Shown: positions 36,758-46,012 of the stretch, in pieces
How the letters are laid out: each line of letters starts with the position of its first letter
How positions within the stretch are numbered: the first letter of the stretch is position 1
Source: an uncultured Methanomassiliicoccaceae archaeon
Lineage (GTDB): Archaea > Thermoplasmatota > Thermoplasmata > Methanomassiliicoccales > Methanomethylophilaceae
NCBI GenBank assembly: GCA_905187815.1
Contig: CAJJJM010000003.1
Coordinates: 1 to 64,000, forward strand
DNA length: 64,000 nt
Direction: 5' to 3'
Position numbers and translations under genes: made by a program
The notes under the pieces: generated by a model
Told to the model about the DNA's origin: nothing
What the model saw: the letters and a program-made list of their open reading frames with translations, nothing else
Databases searched by the model: none

Positions 36758-37264
36758 TTACAGGACTACATCATTTTGGGTGTCCCTGTACAGCATCCAT
36801 CCCAGGAACACGGCGGCTCCGAATCCGCATCCGATCCCGGATACGAGTCTCGGGACCGGCATGTCGCCCACGGCTCCCTCTACCGCCCATTCCACAGCCA
36901 TCAGCAGGACCAGGGTGGCGCCGAGAAAGGCGAAGCGTCTGTCGGAGAGCCTCCTGCCGATAGCTGTGCAGATGCAGAACCCTGCAGTGGCCCCGATCAG
37001 GATGCCCGTGTCCCTTATGCACACAGGCATCTGTGAACCGTTGAGAACGTAGCTCCTGGCCTCCTCCTGGTGGCAGAACAGGTCGCCTAGGAGGTATGCG
37101 AATCCAGCGATGCCGTGGCCCTGCCATCCGTTGTCGATGTATCCGGCGTTGCCGTCGAGGCCGGTGAATGCGCCATAGGGTGCGAGGAACGGTGCCGCGA
37201 ACACGAGGGCCGTCAGGATCCCGGCGGCCGCAGCGGCCAGGACGAGCCATTGGCGTTGGAGCAT
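36758..37264 (-). CDS. DUF2085 family membrane protein
   Basis: 168 residues with about four to five membrane helices. It has the family hallmark FCHQEEARSYVLNGSQMPVCIRDTGILIG (DUF2085: CHQ..RS......PVC.R..G), followed by helices separated by GRRLSDRR. DUF2085 function is unknown. It has a TAA stop. It lies 34 nt after the T2SSF-like gene, so it may belong to the pilus-like operon or simply follow it. Confidence 0.8.
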   Translation of the reverse strand: MLQRQWLVLAAAAAGILTALVFAAPFLAPYGAFTGLDGNAGYIDNGWQGHGIAGFAYLLGDLFCHQEEARSYVLNGSQMPVCIRDTGILIGATAGFCICTAIGRRLSDRRFAFLGATLVLLMAVEWAVEGAVGDMPVPRLVSGIGCGFGAAVFLGWMLYRDTQNDVVL

Positions 37265-37298
37265 GCACCGTCATCCCCGAGCCCGGTCATAACCGTTC

Positions 37299-38693
37299 TC
37301 ACAGGCTGAGGCCGCTGCATAGCCTGAACACCACCAGCGCCAAGGGGGCCATGGCGCAGAACCTCCAGACGGCGGTGCGGATGCCGTCCCCTCCGCCGAG
37401 GTTGGACGTCAGTATCGCGATCAGTGCGCACAGCTCCACCAGGTACACCGAGAGGACGGCACCCGTGTCGCCCGTCCCCTCGTATCCGGCGATCTCGGTC
37501 AGAGGCCCCAGCATAGAGACGCTCATGCCCAGGACCATGGGGGCGAACAGGACGGCTGTCCCGGTCATCATGTCCTTCATGCTCTTCAGCCTCATCTCCA
37601 GCTCCCGACGCACGTTGTCGCTGTTGTGGAACTGCCTTCCCAGGGCCATCGCCAGACGCCCTGCGTCCGCGGCGTCCCTCCTGGAGCATCTCAGGATGTC
37701 GCCGAACGCCCTGGCTATATCAGGCGACACAGGGCCCACCGCCCTCCACAGAGCGGACTCGACGTCGCCCCTGCAGAGCGAGATCTCCCTGTCCAGCCGC
37801 ATGCCGGTCTCCTCGCACTCCCTCCTCGCTCCGATCGTCTCCGCGCAGACGGTCTCGAATCCCTCTCCGCCCAGCAGTCTGTTCCCCAGCTCGAACACGG
37901 AGTCCCTGAGTCCGCGCTCGCACTCCATCCTCCTTCTCTCGGCCCTGCGGTCTTGAACCATGAGGACCAATGCGACGACCGCCGCAGGTCCGACCGAGAG
38001 GAGCACCGTCTCCTCCACGCTCCTGCCCAGATGCAGTTGCAGGATCGCGAGAGGCGCGGCCAGGAGGAGCGGGGCCAGGTTCCTTACCCCGTCCGTCCCA
38101 CCGTCCCCGGAGATGAACGGGTTCCCCCTGCGGATCCACAGGGTGACGGCAAGGATGACTGCGGGGATGAGGATCAGCGTGACCAGGATGACGAGCCCGC
38201 TGTCGATGCTCACCGAACCGAACAGTCCACCGATTCCGAGCATCGGGATGACGGACATCAGAATCATCGGCACCAATATCCCGAGCCCGAAGACCGTCAT
38301 GCAGGGCACGGTGAGGGATGAGCTGTACCTCTCCCCCATCGCTTTGACGGAGTCGAGGGCCACGTCCGACGCCTCCCTGAGCAGCCTCAGCCTCTCCCCG
38401 GAGCTGTCCGAATCCGACGCGGCGATGCAGAGCAGGATGGCGTTCCTGTACCCGGACGCCTGCTGGGGGAGCCCGTCCACCTCTGCGGACAGGGCCTCAC
38501 CGAGATCGCAAGCCCCCTTGGTGTCCGTCCTTCTCACGGCCCTGAGGAACAGATCCCTGGAGAGACGCGGCCCGTCCTCGGCCACCGAGCGTATGGCGGT
38601 GTCGAGGGATCCCCCTGACTCCACGGCGGTGGTCATCATCCCTATGACAGTGGGGCACTCGTCGATGAGCCTGAGGACGTCTGGACCGTTCAT
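37299..38693 (-). CDS. Type IV pilus/T2SS-like membrane platform protein (TadC/FlaJ family)
   Basis: 464 residues with two T2SSF-like halves. Each has a helical cytoplasmic region with small motifs (ESGGSLDTAIRSVAEDGPRL; RAFGDILRCSRRDAADAGRL) and membrane helices (CMTVFGLGILVPMILMSVIP, LVILVTLILIPAVILAVTLW, LLLAAPLAILQL, LSVGPAAVVALVLMV, GTAVLFAPMVLGMSV). This matches the archaeal FlaJ/TadC layout. Its start overlaps the ATPase stop by 4 nt, so they form a pair. No motility genes are seen, so a pilus or secretion role is more likely than an archaellum. Confidence 0.75.
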   Translation of the reverse strand: MNGPDVLRLIDECPTVIGMMTTAVESGGSLDTAIRSVAEDGPRLSRDLFLRAVRRTDTKGACDLGEALSAEVDGLPQQASGYRNAILLCIAASDSDSSGERLRLLREASDVALDSVKAMGERYSSSLTVPCMTVFGLGILVPMILMSVIPMLGIGGLFGSVSIDSGLVILVTLILIPAVILAVTLWIRRGNPFISGDGGTDGVRNLAPLLLAAPLAILQLHLGRSVEETVLLSVGPAAVVALVLMVQDRRAERRRMECERGLRDSVFELGNRLLGGEGFETVCAETIGARRECEETGMRLDREISLCRGDVESALWRAVGPVSPDIARAFGDILRCSRRDAADAGRLAMALGRQFHNSDNVRRELEMRLKSMKDMMTGTAVLFAPMVLGMSVSMLGPLTEIAGYEGTGDTGAVLSVYLVELCALIAILTSNLGGGDGIRTAVWRFCAMAPLALVVFRLCSGLSL

Positions 38694-40495
38694 GCCGCAT
38701 CAGTCCTCCTCCTGAACCCCTCCAGCACCGCTTCCGCGGTCTCGTCCTTCCTCATCCTGGATACCGCATCGTTGGCAGCCAGGATCCATTCCGGGCCTAG
38801 GAACCTCTCGTCCTCCGCCCCGAGTCCTGCCAGGTGGGACCTGAGCATCGACCTGGCCCTGATATCCTTGGAGGCCTCGCGTGCGGTGCTCTGTGAGGAC
38901 TGCATCGCCCTTCTGATCACGGGTGCGGAGAGCATGGCGGACGTGTCGGAGATGTCCACGAACTCCCCGGGCCTCTCGCCGGTCGCCACGATCTCGTTGA
39001 CCCTCCTGATGAGGTTCCCCGTGCGCCTGTCCCTCACGGTCCCCAGGGTCACGACCACGTCGGTCGCCATGAACGCCTCCTCCGGGACGCCGATGTCGTA
39101 GACCATCCTCTTGAACACTGAATCCGCAGAGTCCCCGTGGACGGTTCCCATGATGGCGCTCCCTGCCCTGCCAGCGCGCATGCTCTGATAGAGCGTCTTC
39201 GCCTCCTCGCCCCTCACCTCCCCCAGGACTATCGCGGACTCCCCCATCCTGAGCGACACTCTCAGGGCCTCGTCGGATCTGGATAGCTGGTCCCCGCCCA
39301 TCCTCTCGTCGACGAGTATGGACTGCACCTTGTATCCCAGACGGCGCATGGCCGCCCCCGGCAGCTCCATCGTGTCCTCTATCGTCAGAATACGTTGGTC
39401 TAGGGAAAACTCGAACATGAGGGCGGAGAGCAGGGAGCTCTTCCCTGCTCCCCTCGCGCCGCATATCAGGATGGTGGCGTGGCTGTTCACCAGGAAGGAC
39501 AGAATCCCTGCCGTCTTCGGGTCGACGGTCCCGTTGGAAATCAGTCTGCTCAGGGTCCACGGGCGGACGGAGTGCTTCCTGATCGCCACCGCGTTCCCGT
39601 CCGGGCTGAGCGGATAGCCGATGACCGTCACCCTGGCGTCGTAGTCCCTGAAATCCGTTTCGAGGACGGGGTCGGAGTGGCAGAACCTGAGCCCGCTCTC
39701 GCGCTTCAGGATGTTCACGAGGTTGTCCACCTCGCGTCCCTCGACCATGAGGTTCGTCCGGCAGCGCATGTGGGAGTTCAGCCCGCTGATGCCGTTGACG
39801 GTCACGTGCACCCGGTTCGCGTCGCAGGGGGCGTCGACATACACGTCCTCGATGTGCGGATCTGCCAGGAGCACGTCAAAGATGCCCGCTCCGACGGAAT
39901 GGCGGTACGCTATGGCGCATATGTCCTCCACCACCTCCTCCAGGCCGGAGGGCCCGCACACCCTCTCCACATCTTCCCATCTATCTGTGAGCGAGGATCT
40001 GGCCATGCCCATGACGGAATCCCTGTCAAGGGGACCTCCCCTGGAGAGGTGCGACTCCCTGATGTCCCCGATCACGTCCATGACGATCGAGTTGAGGCCG
40101 TCTGGGTAGGCGTACTCCCTGGGAGTGACGTTGTACTCGACCTCCCCGTCCTCCGTCACGCCGATCAGCACGCTGCCCTGGGGCGTGACGTACGACGCCA
40201 ATGGACGAAGCCCGTCGGAGGATCCGGCTATCCAGCAGTCGGTGTACGAGGACTTCGACCTGACATCCATGGACACCAGGGCAGCGAACCTCCCGGCGAA
40301 GTCGGACGGCGGTTCCTGCGGAGTCCCTCTTCCAGGAGGGTCCCTGGTGCTGAAGGATGCGGATCTGGGGCGTTCCCCGGGGATCGGGAGGAGCCCATCG
40401 CCGAGGTCCTCCTCGCAGGTCTCCCCATCACGGTCGGGGCCGTCGGAAGGCGGCGGCCTGAATATCTCGCCGAATGACGGCAGCCTCGGTCTCAT
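38690..40495 (-). CDS. Type II/IV secretion ATPase (FlaI/TadA/VirB11-like)
   Basis: A hexameric ATPase for pilus assembly or secretion. The 601 residues have a variable Pro/Gly-rich N-terminus (1-70), an N-terminal domain, and the GspE ATPase core: Walker A GARGAGKSS (346-354), the ASP-box acidic pair in LTIEDTMELP, Walker B VLGEVRGEE (about 413-421) and the His box MGTVHGDSADS. The ATG at 40495 overlaps the stop of the Cys-rich gene (ATGA), and its stop overlaps the platform gene, giving a three-gene operon. Confidence 0.88.
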   Translation of the reverse strand: MRPRLPSFGEIFRPPPSDGPDRDGETCEEDLGDGLLPIPGERPRSASFSTRDPPGRGTPQEPPSDFAGRFAALVSMDVRSKSSYTDCWIAGSSDGLRPLASYVTPQGSVLIGVTEDGEVEYNVTPREYAYPDGLNSIVMDVIGDIRESHLSRGGPLDRDSVMGMARSSLTDRWEDVERVCGPSGLEEVVEDICAIAYRHSVGAGIFDVLLADPHIEDVYVDAPCDANRVHVTVNGISGLNSHMRCRTNLMVEGREVDNLVNILKRESGLRFCHSDPVLETDFRDYDARVTVIGYPLSPDGNAVAIRKHSVRPWTLSRLISNGTVDPKTAGILSFLVNSHATILICGARGAGKSSLLSALMFEFSLDQRILTIEDTMELPGAAMRRLGYKVQSILVDERMGGDQLSRSDEALRVSLRMGESAIVLGEVRGEEAKTLYQSMRAGRAGSAIMGTVHGDSADSVFKRMVYDIGVPEEAFMATDVVVTLGTVRDRRTGNLIRRVNEIVATGERPGEFVDISDTSAMLSAPVIRRAMQSSQSTAREASKDIRARSMLRSHLAGLGAEDERFLGPEWILAANDAVSRMRKDETAEAVLEGFRRRTDAA

Positions 40496-41007
40496 GGGGG
40501 CACCTCCCCTCCCGGCCCCATCCCTCTGACCACCCTCCTGATCCCAGAGTCCATCTGCTCGAGGGCCTTCGACGTCCTCATGACGCAGGTGCGGCACTCG
40601 TCCCTGTCCGGAGCCCCTTCCTTCAGGACGCGCCTACCCTCGAACGCCGCGTTTCGGGGGAATCCCCTCCAGGCAGCATCCATGACGGCAGCCCTGGATA
40701 CCCTGCATCCCCGGCACCTCGTACCCTTCAGGGGAGTGTCAGAAGACCAGCGCTTGATGGACGCCACCTCCCCTATCGCCCTCCCCGCGGCTCCCGAGAC
40801 CTCGAGGTCCCTGCCCGTGCGGAGGACTATCCTCCCCGATCCTCCGTGCGCGCACACGGCGTCCACCATGCATCTGATGCACTCATCCGAGCCGGGGACG
40901 GGGGTGAGGCGGCACCTCCTGCAGTCTATGATGACCGAGTCGCCGGAACGGGACACATCCGGGCCGCTGTCGCTTCCCCTGCCCATGAATCCTAGGTCGA
41001 TGTACAT
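40492..41007 (-). CDS. Cys-rich protein with four CxxC motifs, first gene of pilus-like operon
   Basis: 171 residues, not recognised as a family. Four CxxC pairs are visible (DCRRC, ECIRC, TRCRGC, ECRTC) plus an extra Cys, suggesting two zinc ribbons or iron-sulfur sites. There is no signal peptide or membrane helix. The start ATG at 41007 (MYIDLGFMGRGS) was chosen over an upstream in-frame extension because that extension overlaps the divergent promoter. It is coupled by 4-nt overlap to the secretion ATPase. Its role is unknown; coupling suggests a cytoplasmic partner of the machine. Confidence 0.65.
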   Translation of the reverse strand: MYIDLGFMGRGSDSGPDVSRSGDSVIIDCRRCRLTPVPGSDECIRCMVDAVCAHGGSGRIVLRTGRDLEVSGAAGRAIGEVASIKRWSSDTPLKGTRCRGCRVSRAAVMDAAWRGFPRNAAFEGRRVLKEGAPDRDECRTCVMRTSKALEQMDSGIRRVVRGMGPGGEVPP

Positions 41008-41089
41008 GGGCCCCGTCTCCCCGAGAGAGAAGATAAAGGCGGGACCGTGCCGCCACGTTTCGGGGCGTGGGCCACTTGACGGGCAATGT

Positions 41090-41097
41090 TTATAAGC
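41090..41097 (+). promoter_or_regulatory. TATA box of U32 peptidase gene
   Basis: TTTATAAG lies 20-27 nt before the GTG start at 41117, so this transcript is probably leaderless with a GTG start. Confidence 0.5.
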
Positions 41098-41116
41098 GGG
41101 GCACCATGGGGAATGC

Positions 41117-43015
41117 GTGGAAATACTGTCGCCAGCAGGGAACCCCGACGGACTCGCGGCCGCCGTCAAAGGGGGATGCGATGCCGTCTATCTCGCAGGC
41201 AAGGACTTCGGTGCGAGGGCCTTCGCCGGCAACTTCTCCGACCGTCAGCTGGAGGGTGCCGTCAACTATGCCCACGACCACGGGGTCAAAGTCCATGTGA
41301 CCGTCAACACCTCTCTCAAGAACTCGGAGATGTCCGACGCGGTGACATTCGTGAGGTTCCTCAGCGACATAGGCGCGGACGCCGTCCTCGTGCAGGATCT
41401 CGGACTCATGAGATGCATCGAGGGCATCGACATCGCCAAGCACGCTTCGACCCAGATGGGCATCCATTCCCTCGAGGGGCTCGAGTGGTGCGCGGAGAAC
41501 GGCTTCGACCGCGCCGTACTCGCCAGGGAGCTCACCCTGGACGAGCTCTTCAGGATCGTTCCGGAGTCCCCCATAGACACCGAGGTATTCATCCAGGGGG
41601 CCCTCTGCTACTGCATGTCGGGGGGATGCCTCATGTCCAGCTTCATGGGGGGACGCAGCGGGAACAGGGGGTCCTGCGCCCAGCCCTGCAGGAAGCGCTA
41701 CGACACAGGCAACGGGAGCGGATACATCCTCAGCTGTGCGGACCTGTTCGGGGTCGACCACATCGAGGATCTGAGGAGGATCGGAGTGACATCCCTGAAG
41801 ATAGAGGGAAGGATGAGGTCCCCCGCGTACGCCTACCTTTCCGCGAAGGTCTACTCCATGGCCGAGGATGGGGACTTCTCCGAGGAGTACCAGGAGTCGC
41901 TGAAGCTCCTGAGGACCGTATTCAACCGCGGGACGTGCTCAGGATACCTCGACGGCGTGTCGTCCCCCGTCCAGTCGCTCTATCCCGATAACAGGGGATT
42001 CCATCTGGGCACCGTGTCCATCAGGGACCGCGAGTTCACATGGAACGGGGAGGAGCCCATCGGACTGAAGGACGGCATCTCCATATTCGACGGGGACGAG
42101 AAGGTCGGCGGATTCAAGGTCTCGGAGACCGACCCGATCAGGGTCCCGTTCAAGATACCGGACGGCAGGTACCAGATCTACCGCACATACGATCCGCGCA
42201 TAGACGTCATCAAGAACCTCATCGGGGACACGCCCAAGCTCGACGGCAGAACCCCCAGACACCACCAGGACATCGTCCCGGAGAAGCAGCCCCGCAGGAA
42301 CCTGAAGCCGGAGTTCTCCGCTTACGTCAGCACCCTGAAGACCCTCGACGCGGTCCTGCCCTATGTGGACAGGGTGTACTTCGAGCACGGCGAGAAGCTG
42401 GCCGAGGCCAGGGAGATGTGTGACTCCAGGCATGTGGAGTGCGTGGACCTCCTCCCGAGGTTCGATGCTCTCGACGAGGCCGTGGACGACGGCCCGGTGA
42501 TGGTAAACGGCCCCGGGCAGTACAGGAGGTGCCGCGGATCGTCCAGGATTTACGCCAGCAGTGTGTTCAACTGCTACAACTCCTGGTTCCCCCTCGACGT
42601 ATACCAGACCACCCTGTCCGTCGAGCTCTCGAGGAACGAGGTCTCGGACCTCATCGCGCATGCGCCGGGGAGGTTCGAGGTGATGGGCTTCGGAAGGACG
42701 GAGCTCATGTACTCACGCGACCCCGGGCTGGAGAGTGGATCCATCAGGGACGAGAAGGAGGCGTCGTTCCCCGTCTACAGGGACAAGCGCGGCTTCGTCC
42801 ACATCCTGAACTCCGTTGACCTGTTCCTCCTGGACAGCACCGAGGAGCTCGTCAGGTCGGGGGTGGCGTCGATAGGGCTCGATCTCAGGAAGCGCCCGCC
42901 GGTTCTGGCAAAGGCCGTGGGGCAGTACGCCAGGAAGCCCGATCCGAAGCTGAGGTCGAAGATCGAGGAGATGTGCGGCGGGTTCACCTACGGACTCTAC
43001 CGCCGCGGTCTGTGA
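41117..43015 (+). CDS. Peptidase U32 family protein (RNA-hydroxylation type)
   Basis: 632 residues starting VEILSPAGN from GTG 41117, the standard U32 N-terminus. The PROSITE-type U32 signature EVFIQGALCYCMSGGCLMSS lies near residue 155-175, followed by SGNRGSCAQPCRKRY. The C-terminal half contains a collagenase-like extension. Some U32 proteins (RlhA, TrhP) install hydroxyl groups on rRNA or tRNA rather than cut proteins; which applies here cannot be told. It is divergent from the pilus-like operon and 51 nt from the first pilin-like gene. Confidence 0.9.
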   Translation: MEILSPAGNPDGLAAAVKGGCDAVYLAGKDFGARAFAGNFSDRQLEGAVNYAHDHGVKVHVTVNTSLKNSEMSDAVTFVRFLSDIGADAVLVQDLGLMRCIEGIDIAKHASTQMGIHSLEGLEWCAENGFDRAVLARELTLDELFRIVPESPIDTEVFIQGALCYCMSGGCLMSSFMGGRSGNRGSCAQPCRKRYDTGNGSGYILSCADLFGVDHIEDLRRIGVTSLKIEGRMRSPAYAYLSAKVYSMAEDGDFSEEYQESLKLLRTVFNRGTCSGYLDGVSSPVQSLYPDNRGFHLGTVSIRDREFTWNGEEPIGLKDGISIFDGDEKVGGFKVSETDPIRVPFKIPDGRYQIYRTYDPRIDVIKNLIGDTPKLDGRTPRHHQDIVPEKQPRRNLKPEFSAYVSTLKTLDAVLPYVDRVYFEHGEKLAEAREMCDSRHVECVDLLPRFDALDEAVDDGPVMVNGPGQYRRCRGSSRIYASSVFNCYNSWFPLDVYQTTLSVELSRNEVSDLIAHAPGRFEVMGFGRTELMYSRDPGLESGSIRDEKEASFPVYRDKRGFVHILNSVDLFLLDSTEELVRSGVASIGLDLRKRPPVLAKAVGQYARKPDPKLRSKIEEMCGGFTYGLYRRGL

Positions 43016-43066
43016 CGTGCGTGCACGCATAGCGGTTTTTATCTCCGGAGAGCAGAGGCTCTCCAC

Positions 43067-43468
43067 ATGAGGGCGGATCGCAGAGGGGATGCCGGGTTCA
43101 TGGAGGCGATGGTCGCCTTCATGGCCGTGGCCATCGTCCTTATGGCATTCATGGGGGCGCTCGCCTCAACAACGGTGGAGACCTCGGACCCCACGGACTC
43201 CCTCGACGCTGGACGTTTCACAGGGACGATGGAGGACGGGGTCTTCGTGCCGGGATACACGGAATACCTCGAGGGGTTCCTGGATTCGAGGGGCTTCGAG
43301 GGCGCGACCGTCCTCGTCGGGATCCCCGGAGGGTTCTGCGGGGAGGTCGCCCCGGACATATTCGGGAGCATGGACGGATTGCTGTTCAGCCGCATGATCC
43401 CGGGGACGGTGACGGATGGGGCGGGAAGGGTCGTTCCGGCGGTGTTCGAGGTGATCCTATGCGTGTGA
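43067..43468 (+). CDS. Pilin-like protein 1
   Basis: 133 residues: a basic leader (RADRRGDAG), then FMEAMVAFMAVAIVLMAFMG as a hydrophobic helix with an early Glu, then a short acidic domain with a Cys near each end. The pattern G-F-x-(E)-hydrophobic fits a type IV prepilin or pseudopilin cleaved after Gly. It overlaps the next gene by 10 nt. It lies on the plus strand next to the pilus-like ATPase and platform genes, which are divergent across the U32 gene. No family name recognised. Confidence 0.6.
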   Translation: MRADRRGDAGFMEAMVAFMAVAIVLMAFMGALASTTVETSDPTDSLDAGRFTGTMEDGVFVPGYTEYLEGFLDSRGFEGATVLVGIPGGFCGEVAPDIFGSMDGLLFSRMIPGTVTDGAGRVVPAVFEVILCV

Positions 43469-43899
43469 GGCGCGATGGCTTCATCGCCCTGATCGATGCG
43501 ATGATCTTCACCGTCGTCGTGCTGATGGCGATGTCCGCTCTGCTGGGGATCGGGTTCGTTGCCGATGAGGAGGGGAGGGATGCGTCCGCGATGCTGGATG
43601 GGACCCTTTCCGCAGAGGTACGCATGTCGGACCTGGTCCCCGATGGAGACGGATCGCTGGTAAGGGTGTCTGATATCTGCGCCCTCGAGATGACGGCGGG
43701 AGGGACAGGGGTAATGGGGTATCTGGAGGAATGCATGGAGGCCTTCTCCCAGGGCAGGCCGTTCGTTCTCGTGCTGACGTTCGGCGATGACACGGCCTCG
43801 ATGGGATCCCCCGGAGACATGGAGGTCTCTCGCGCAGAGGTGGAGGTCCCGGTCACAACGGGAGGCAGCCTCCATGCGGAGCTCATCCTGTATTCATGA
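43459..43899 (+). CDS. Pilin-like protein 2
   Basis: 146 residues with leader MRVRRDG followed by FIALIDAMIFTVVVLMAMSAL: a basic stretch, Gly, Phe, and an acidic residue at +6 inside the helix, close to the type IV prepilin pattern GFTLIE. The exported domain is short and acidic with two Cys (SDICALE, EECME) that could form a disulfide. Coupled to pilin-like gene 1. Its 3' end overlaps the convergent apgM by 6 nt. Confidence 0.65.
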   Translation: MRVRRDGFIALIDAMIFTVVVLMAMSALLGIGFVADEEGRDASAMLDGTLSAEVRMSDLVPDGDGSLVRVSDICALEMTAGGTGVMGYLEECMEAFSQGRPFVLVLTFGDDTASMGSPGDMEVSRAEVEVPVTTGGSLHAELILYS

Positions 43900-45132
43900 C
43901 CCGTACTTCTCGATGCGGTTCGCCAGATCCATGCATATCGGGACGATGTCCCTTCCGCGGATCCTGCCGAGGTTGCCCTTGGCGCATCCCGTCTCGCTGA
44001 ACTCCTCCGCCTCGTCCCTCACCATGTCGCGGGTGTAGATGGCGACGGGCACGGGGTCTCCGCTGTGGTCCTCCAGGATGCACGGGGTGCAGTGGTCGCA
44101 GGTCAGGACGACCACCAGGTCCTCCGACATGTTGTCCTTGATGTACCCAGCCATGGCGTCAAGGCGCTTGATAACCTCGCACTTCGCCTTCGCATCCCCG
44201 TCGTGCCCGGCGATGTCCGGGGCCTTGCAGTTCATGAGGACGAAGTCGTACTCCGTCAGCGCCTCCATGGCGCATTGCGCCTTGATTATGAAATCGGACT
44301 CCATCGTGCCGTCGCAGTTGTCTGGGAGCGGATAGACATCCAGTCCGCACGCCTTGCAGATCCCCTTGATCATCCCCACTCCGGCGACGCAGGCGGCGTT
44401 GATCCCGTGTATCTCGGGGAACGGGTCTATGTAGGGGAAGCTCCCGGCCCCCCTAGGGACCAGGATGTTCGCAGGGGGGAGCCCAGCCGCCATCCTCTTC
44501 CTGTTCGTGGGATGGTTCTTGAGACGCTCGTAGCATTCCTCCATGAACCTGTTGACCACGTTGGCGGTGAACTCCGCCTTCTCCACCTTCGGCTCCACCA
44601 TGAGCAGATGGGTGTCCCCTCCCGGGTCCGCGTCGGTGATCTCCGGGCTGAGTCCGTCTCCCCGCAGCAGCAGGACCGCCCTGTGTTCGGTGCTCTCCTT
44701 CACCAGGCACTCTATCCCGTCGATCTCTATGCTGTCAAGGGATTCGACGAGTTCCGTCGTCTCGGGCTCCCTGATCCTCCCCGCCCTGCGGTCGAGGATC
44801 TCCAGGTCGTCGTTGACCGTGGCGAAGTTGCATCTCAGGGCAACATCCCCAGGCTGGATGTCCATGCCTATGCCGATGGCTTCGAACGGCCCCCTGCCGG
44901 TGTACACGGATTCCACATCGTATCCAAGGATCGCCAGGTGCGCGGTATCGCTCCCCGGCCTTATCCCGGGGCCTATGGGGTAGCACAGCCCTCCCTGCCC
45001 GTGGCTCAGGAACCAGTCAAGGTTGGGGTGCCTGATGTACTGGAGTGGCGTCAGCCCCCTGAGGTCGCGGCAGGCCCTGTCCCCCAGCCCGTCCATAACC
45101 ACGATTAGGATCTTTTTCTCGGCGGCAGTCAT
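43894..45132 (-). CDS. apgM: Cofactor-independent phosphoglycerate mutase, archaeal type
   Basis: Interconverts 3- and 2-phosphoglycerate. The 412 residues belong to the alkaline phosphatase superfamily: metal ligands in IVVMDGLGDRA, catalytic Ser in RPGSDTAHLAILGYD, GRGPFEAIG, and C-terminal APDIAGHDGD and LTCDHCTPC (often TGDHSTP). The start is ATG 45132 (MTAAEKKILIVVMDG), preceded by a TATA-like TCTAAATCG about 30 nt upstream; a longer in-frame extension has no family similarity. Confidence 0.94.
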   Translation of the reverse strand: MTAAEKKILIVVMDGLGDRACRDLRGLTPLQYIRHPNLDWFLSHGQGGLCYPIGPGIRPGSDTAHLAILGYDVESVYTGRGPFEAIGIGMDIQPGDVALRCNFATVNDDLEILDRRAGRIREPETTELVESLDSIEIDGIECLVKESTEHRAVLLLRGDGLSPEITDADPGGDTHLLMVEPKVEKAEFTANVVNRFMEECYERLKNHPTNRKRMAAGLPPANILVPRGAGSFPYIDPFPEIHGINAACVAGVGMIKGICKACGLDVYPLPDNCDGTMESDFIIKAQCAMEALTEYDFVLMNCKAPDIAGHDGDAKAKCEVIKRLDAMAGYIKDNMSEDLVVVLTCDHCTPCILEDHSGDPVPVAIYTRDMVRDEAEEFSETGCAKGNLGRIRGRDIVPICMDLANRIEKYGS

Positions 45133-45232
45133 AACGGATCGGACCTGGATGGTATGCAACCGATTTAGACTATGGGATGCGCGGAGGGCCGCCTGGCTGA
45201 CATTTTTTGATGTGCGAGCGCATTGCACCCTT

Positions 45233-46009
45233 ATGTTCGCGGACATCAACGGCATCAGGATGAGCTATGAGGACAGGGGCAGTGGGGAGCCGATGGTCCT
45301 CATCGGTGGTTTCGGGGCCAACGGCGCGTTCTGGAGCAACGCCGTCCCCATGATGGACGGATACCGTGTGATCACCTTCGACAACCGCGGGGTCGGGGAC
45401 ACCGGGTATGAGGGGGGTTTCTCCCTGGAGGACCTGGCCGACGACGTCGTGGCTCTCCTCGGCCATCTGGGGCTGGACAGGGTGCACGTCCTCGGATGGT
45501 CCATGGGATCCCAGGTCGCACAGCTCCTGGGGATACATCATCCGGACAGGCTGAAATCGCTGACGCTGGTGTCCACGTATCTCAGGCGCCCCGCCAGGTT
45601 CGAGTATATCATGTCCGGTATGAACGACATGGTTCTGAAGGGGGTCGCGCCGATAGATGCTCTGGCGATGGTCGTCAACGCGTTCTGCTTCACCGAGGAC
45701 CTCTTCATGGAGTACGAGGCGTCTGGATGCACGTTCCCGATCTCCGAGAAGCCGGAGCGTCCGGAGGGGCTGAGGGACCAGCTGAGGGCGATAGACGGAT
45801 GCGATACGACCGACGAGGTGTCGGGGATAAGGGTCCCGACGATGGTCATCCATGGCGGGAAGGATATAATGGTGGAGCCCCGGGAGGGGATCCGTGTCGC
45901 GGAGTCCATCCCGGGGAGCAGGCTTCTCCTGCTGGATTCGGCCGGTCACAACATCCCGTTCGAGATGTACTGGGACAGCCTGAGGGGTTTCATAGGGTCC
46001 AATATGTGA
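45233..46009 (+). CDS. Alpha/beta hydrolase
   Basis: 258 residues. The fold features are IGGFGANGAFW (oxyanion region), the nucleophile elbow GWSMGS (Ser), the catalytic Asp in IHGGKDIMVEP and the His in DSAGHNIPFE. A small cap domain (about 130-190) contains CFTEDLFMEYEASGC. It resembles esterases and haloperoxidase-like hydrolases; the substrate is unknown. Its stop lies 3 nt from the convergent CxxCxxCC gene. Confidence 0.9.
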   Translation: MFADINGIRMSYEDRGSGEPMVLIGGFGANGAFWSNAVPMMDGYRVITFDNRGVGDTGYEGGFSLEDLADDVVALLGHLGLDRVHVLGWSMGSQVAQLLGIHHPDRLKSLTLVSTYLRRPARFEYIMSGMNDMVLKGVAPIDALAMVVNAFCFTEDLFMEYEASGCTFPISEKPERPEGLRDQLRAIDGCDTTDEVSGIRVPTMVIHGGKDIMVEPREGIRVAESIPGSRLLLLDSAGHNIPFEMYWDSLRGFIGSNM

Positions 46010-46012
46010 CCC

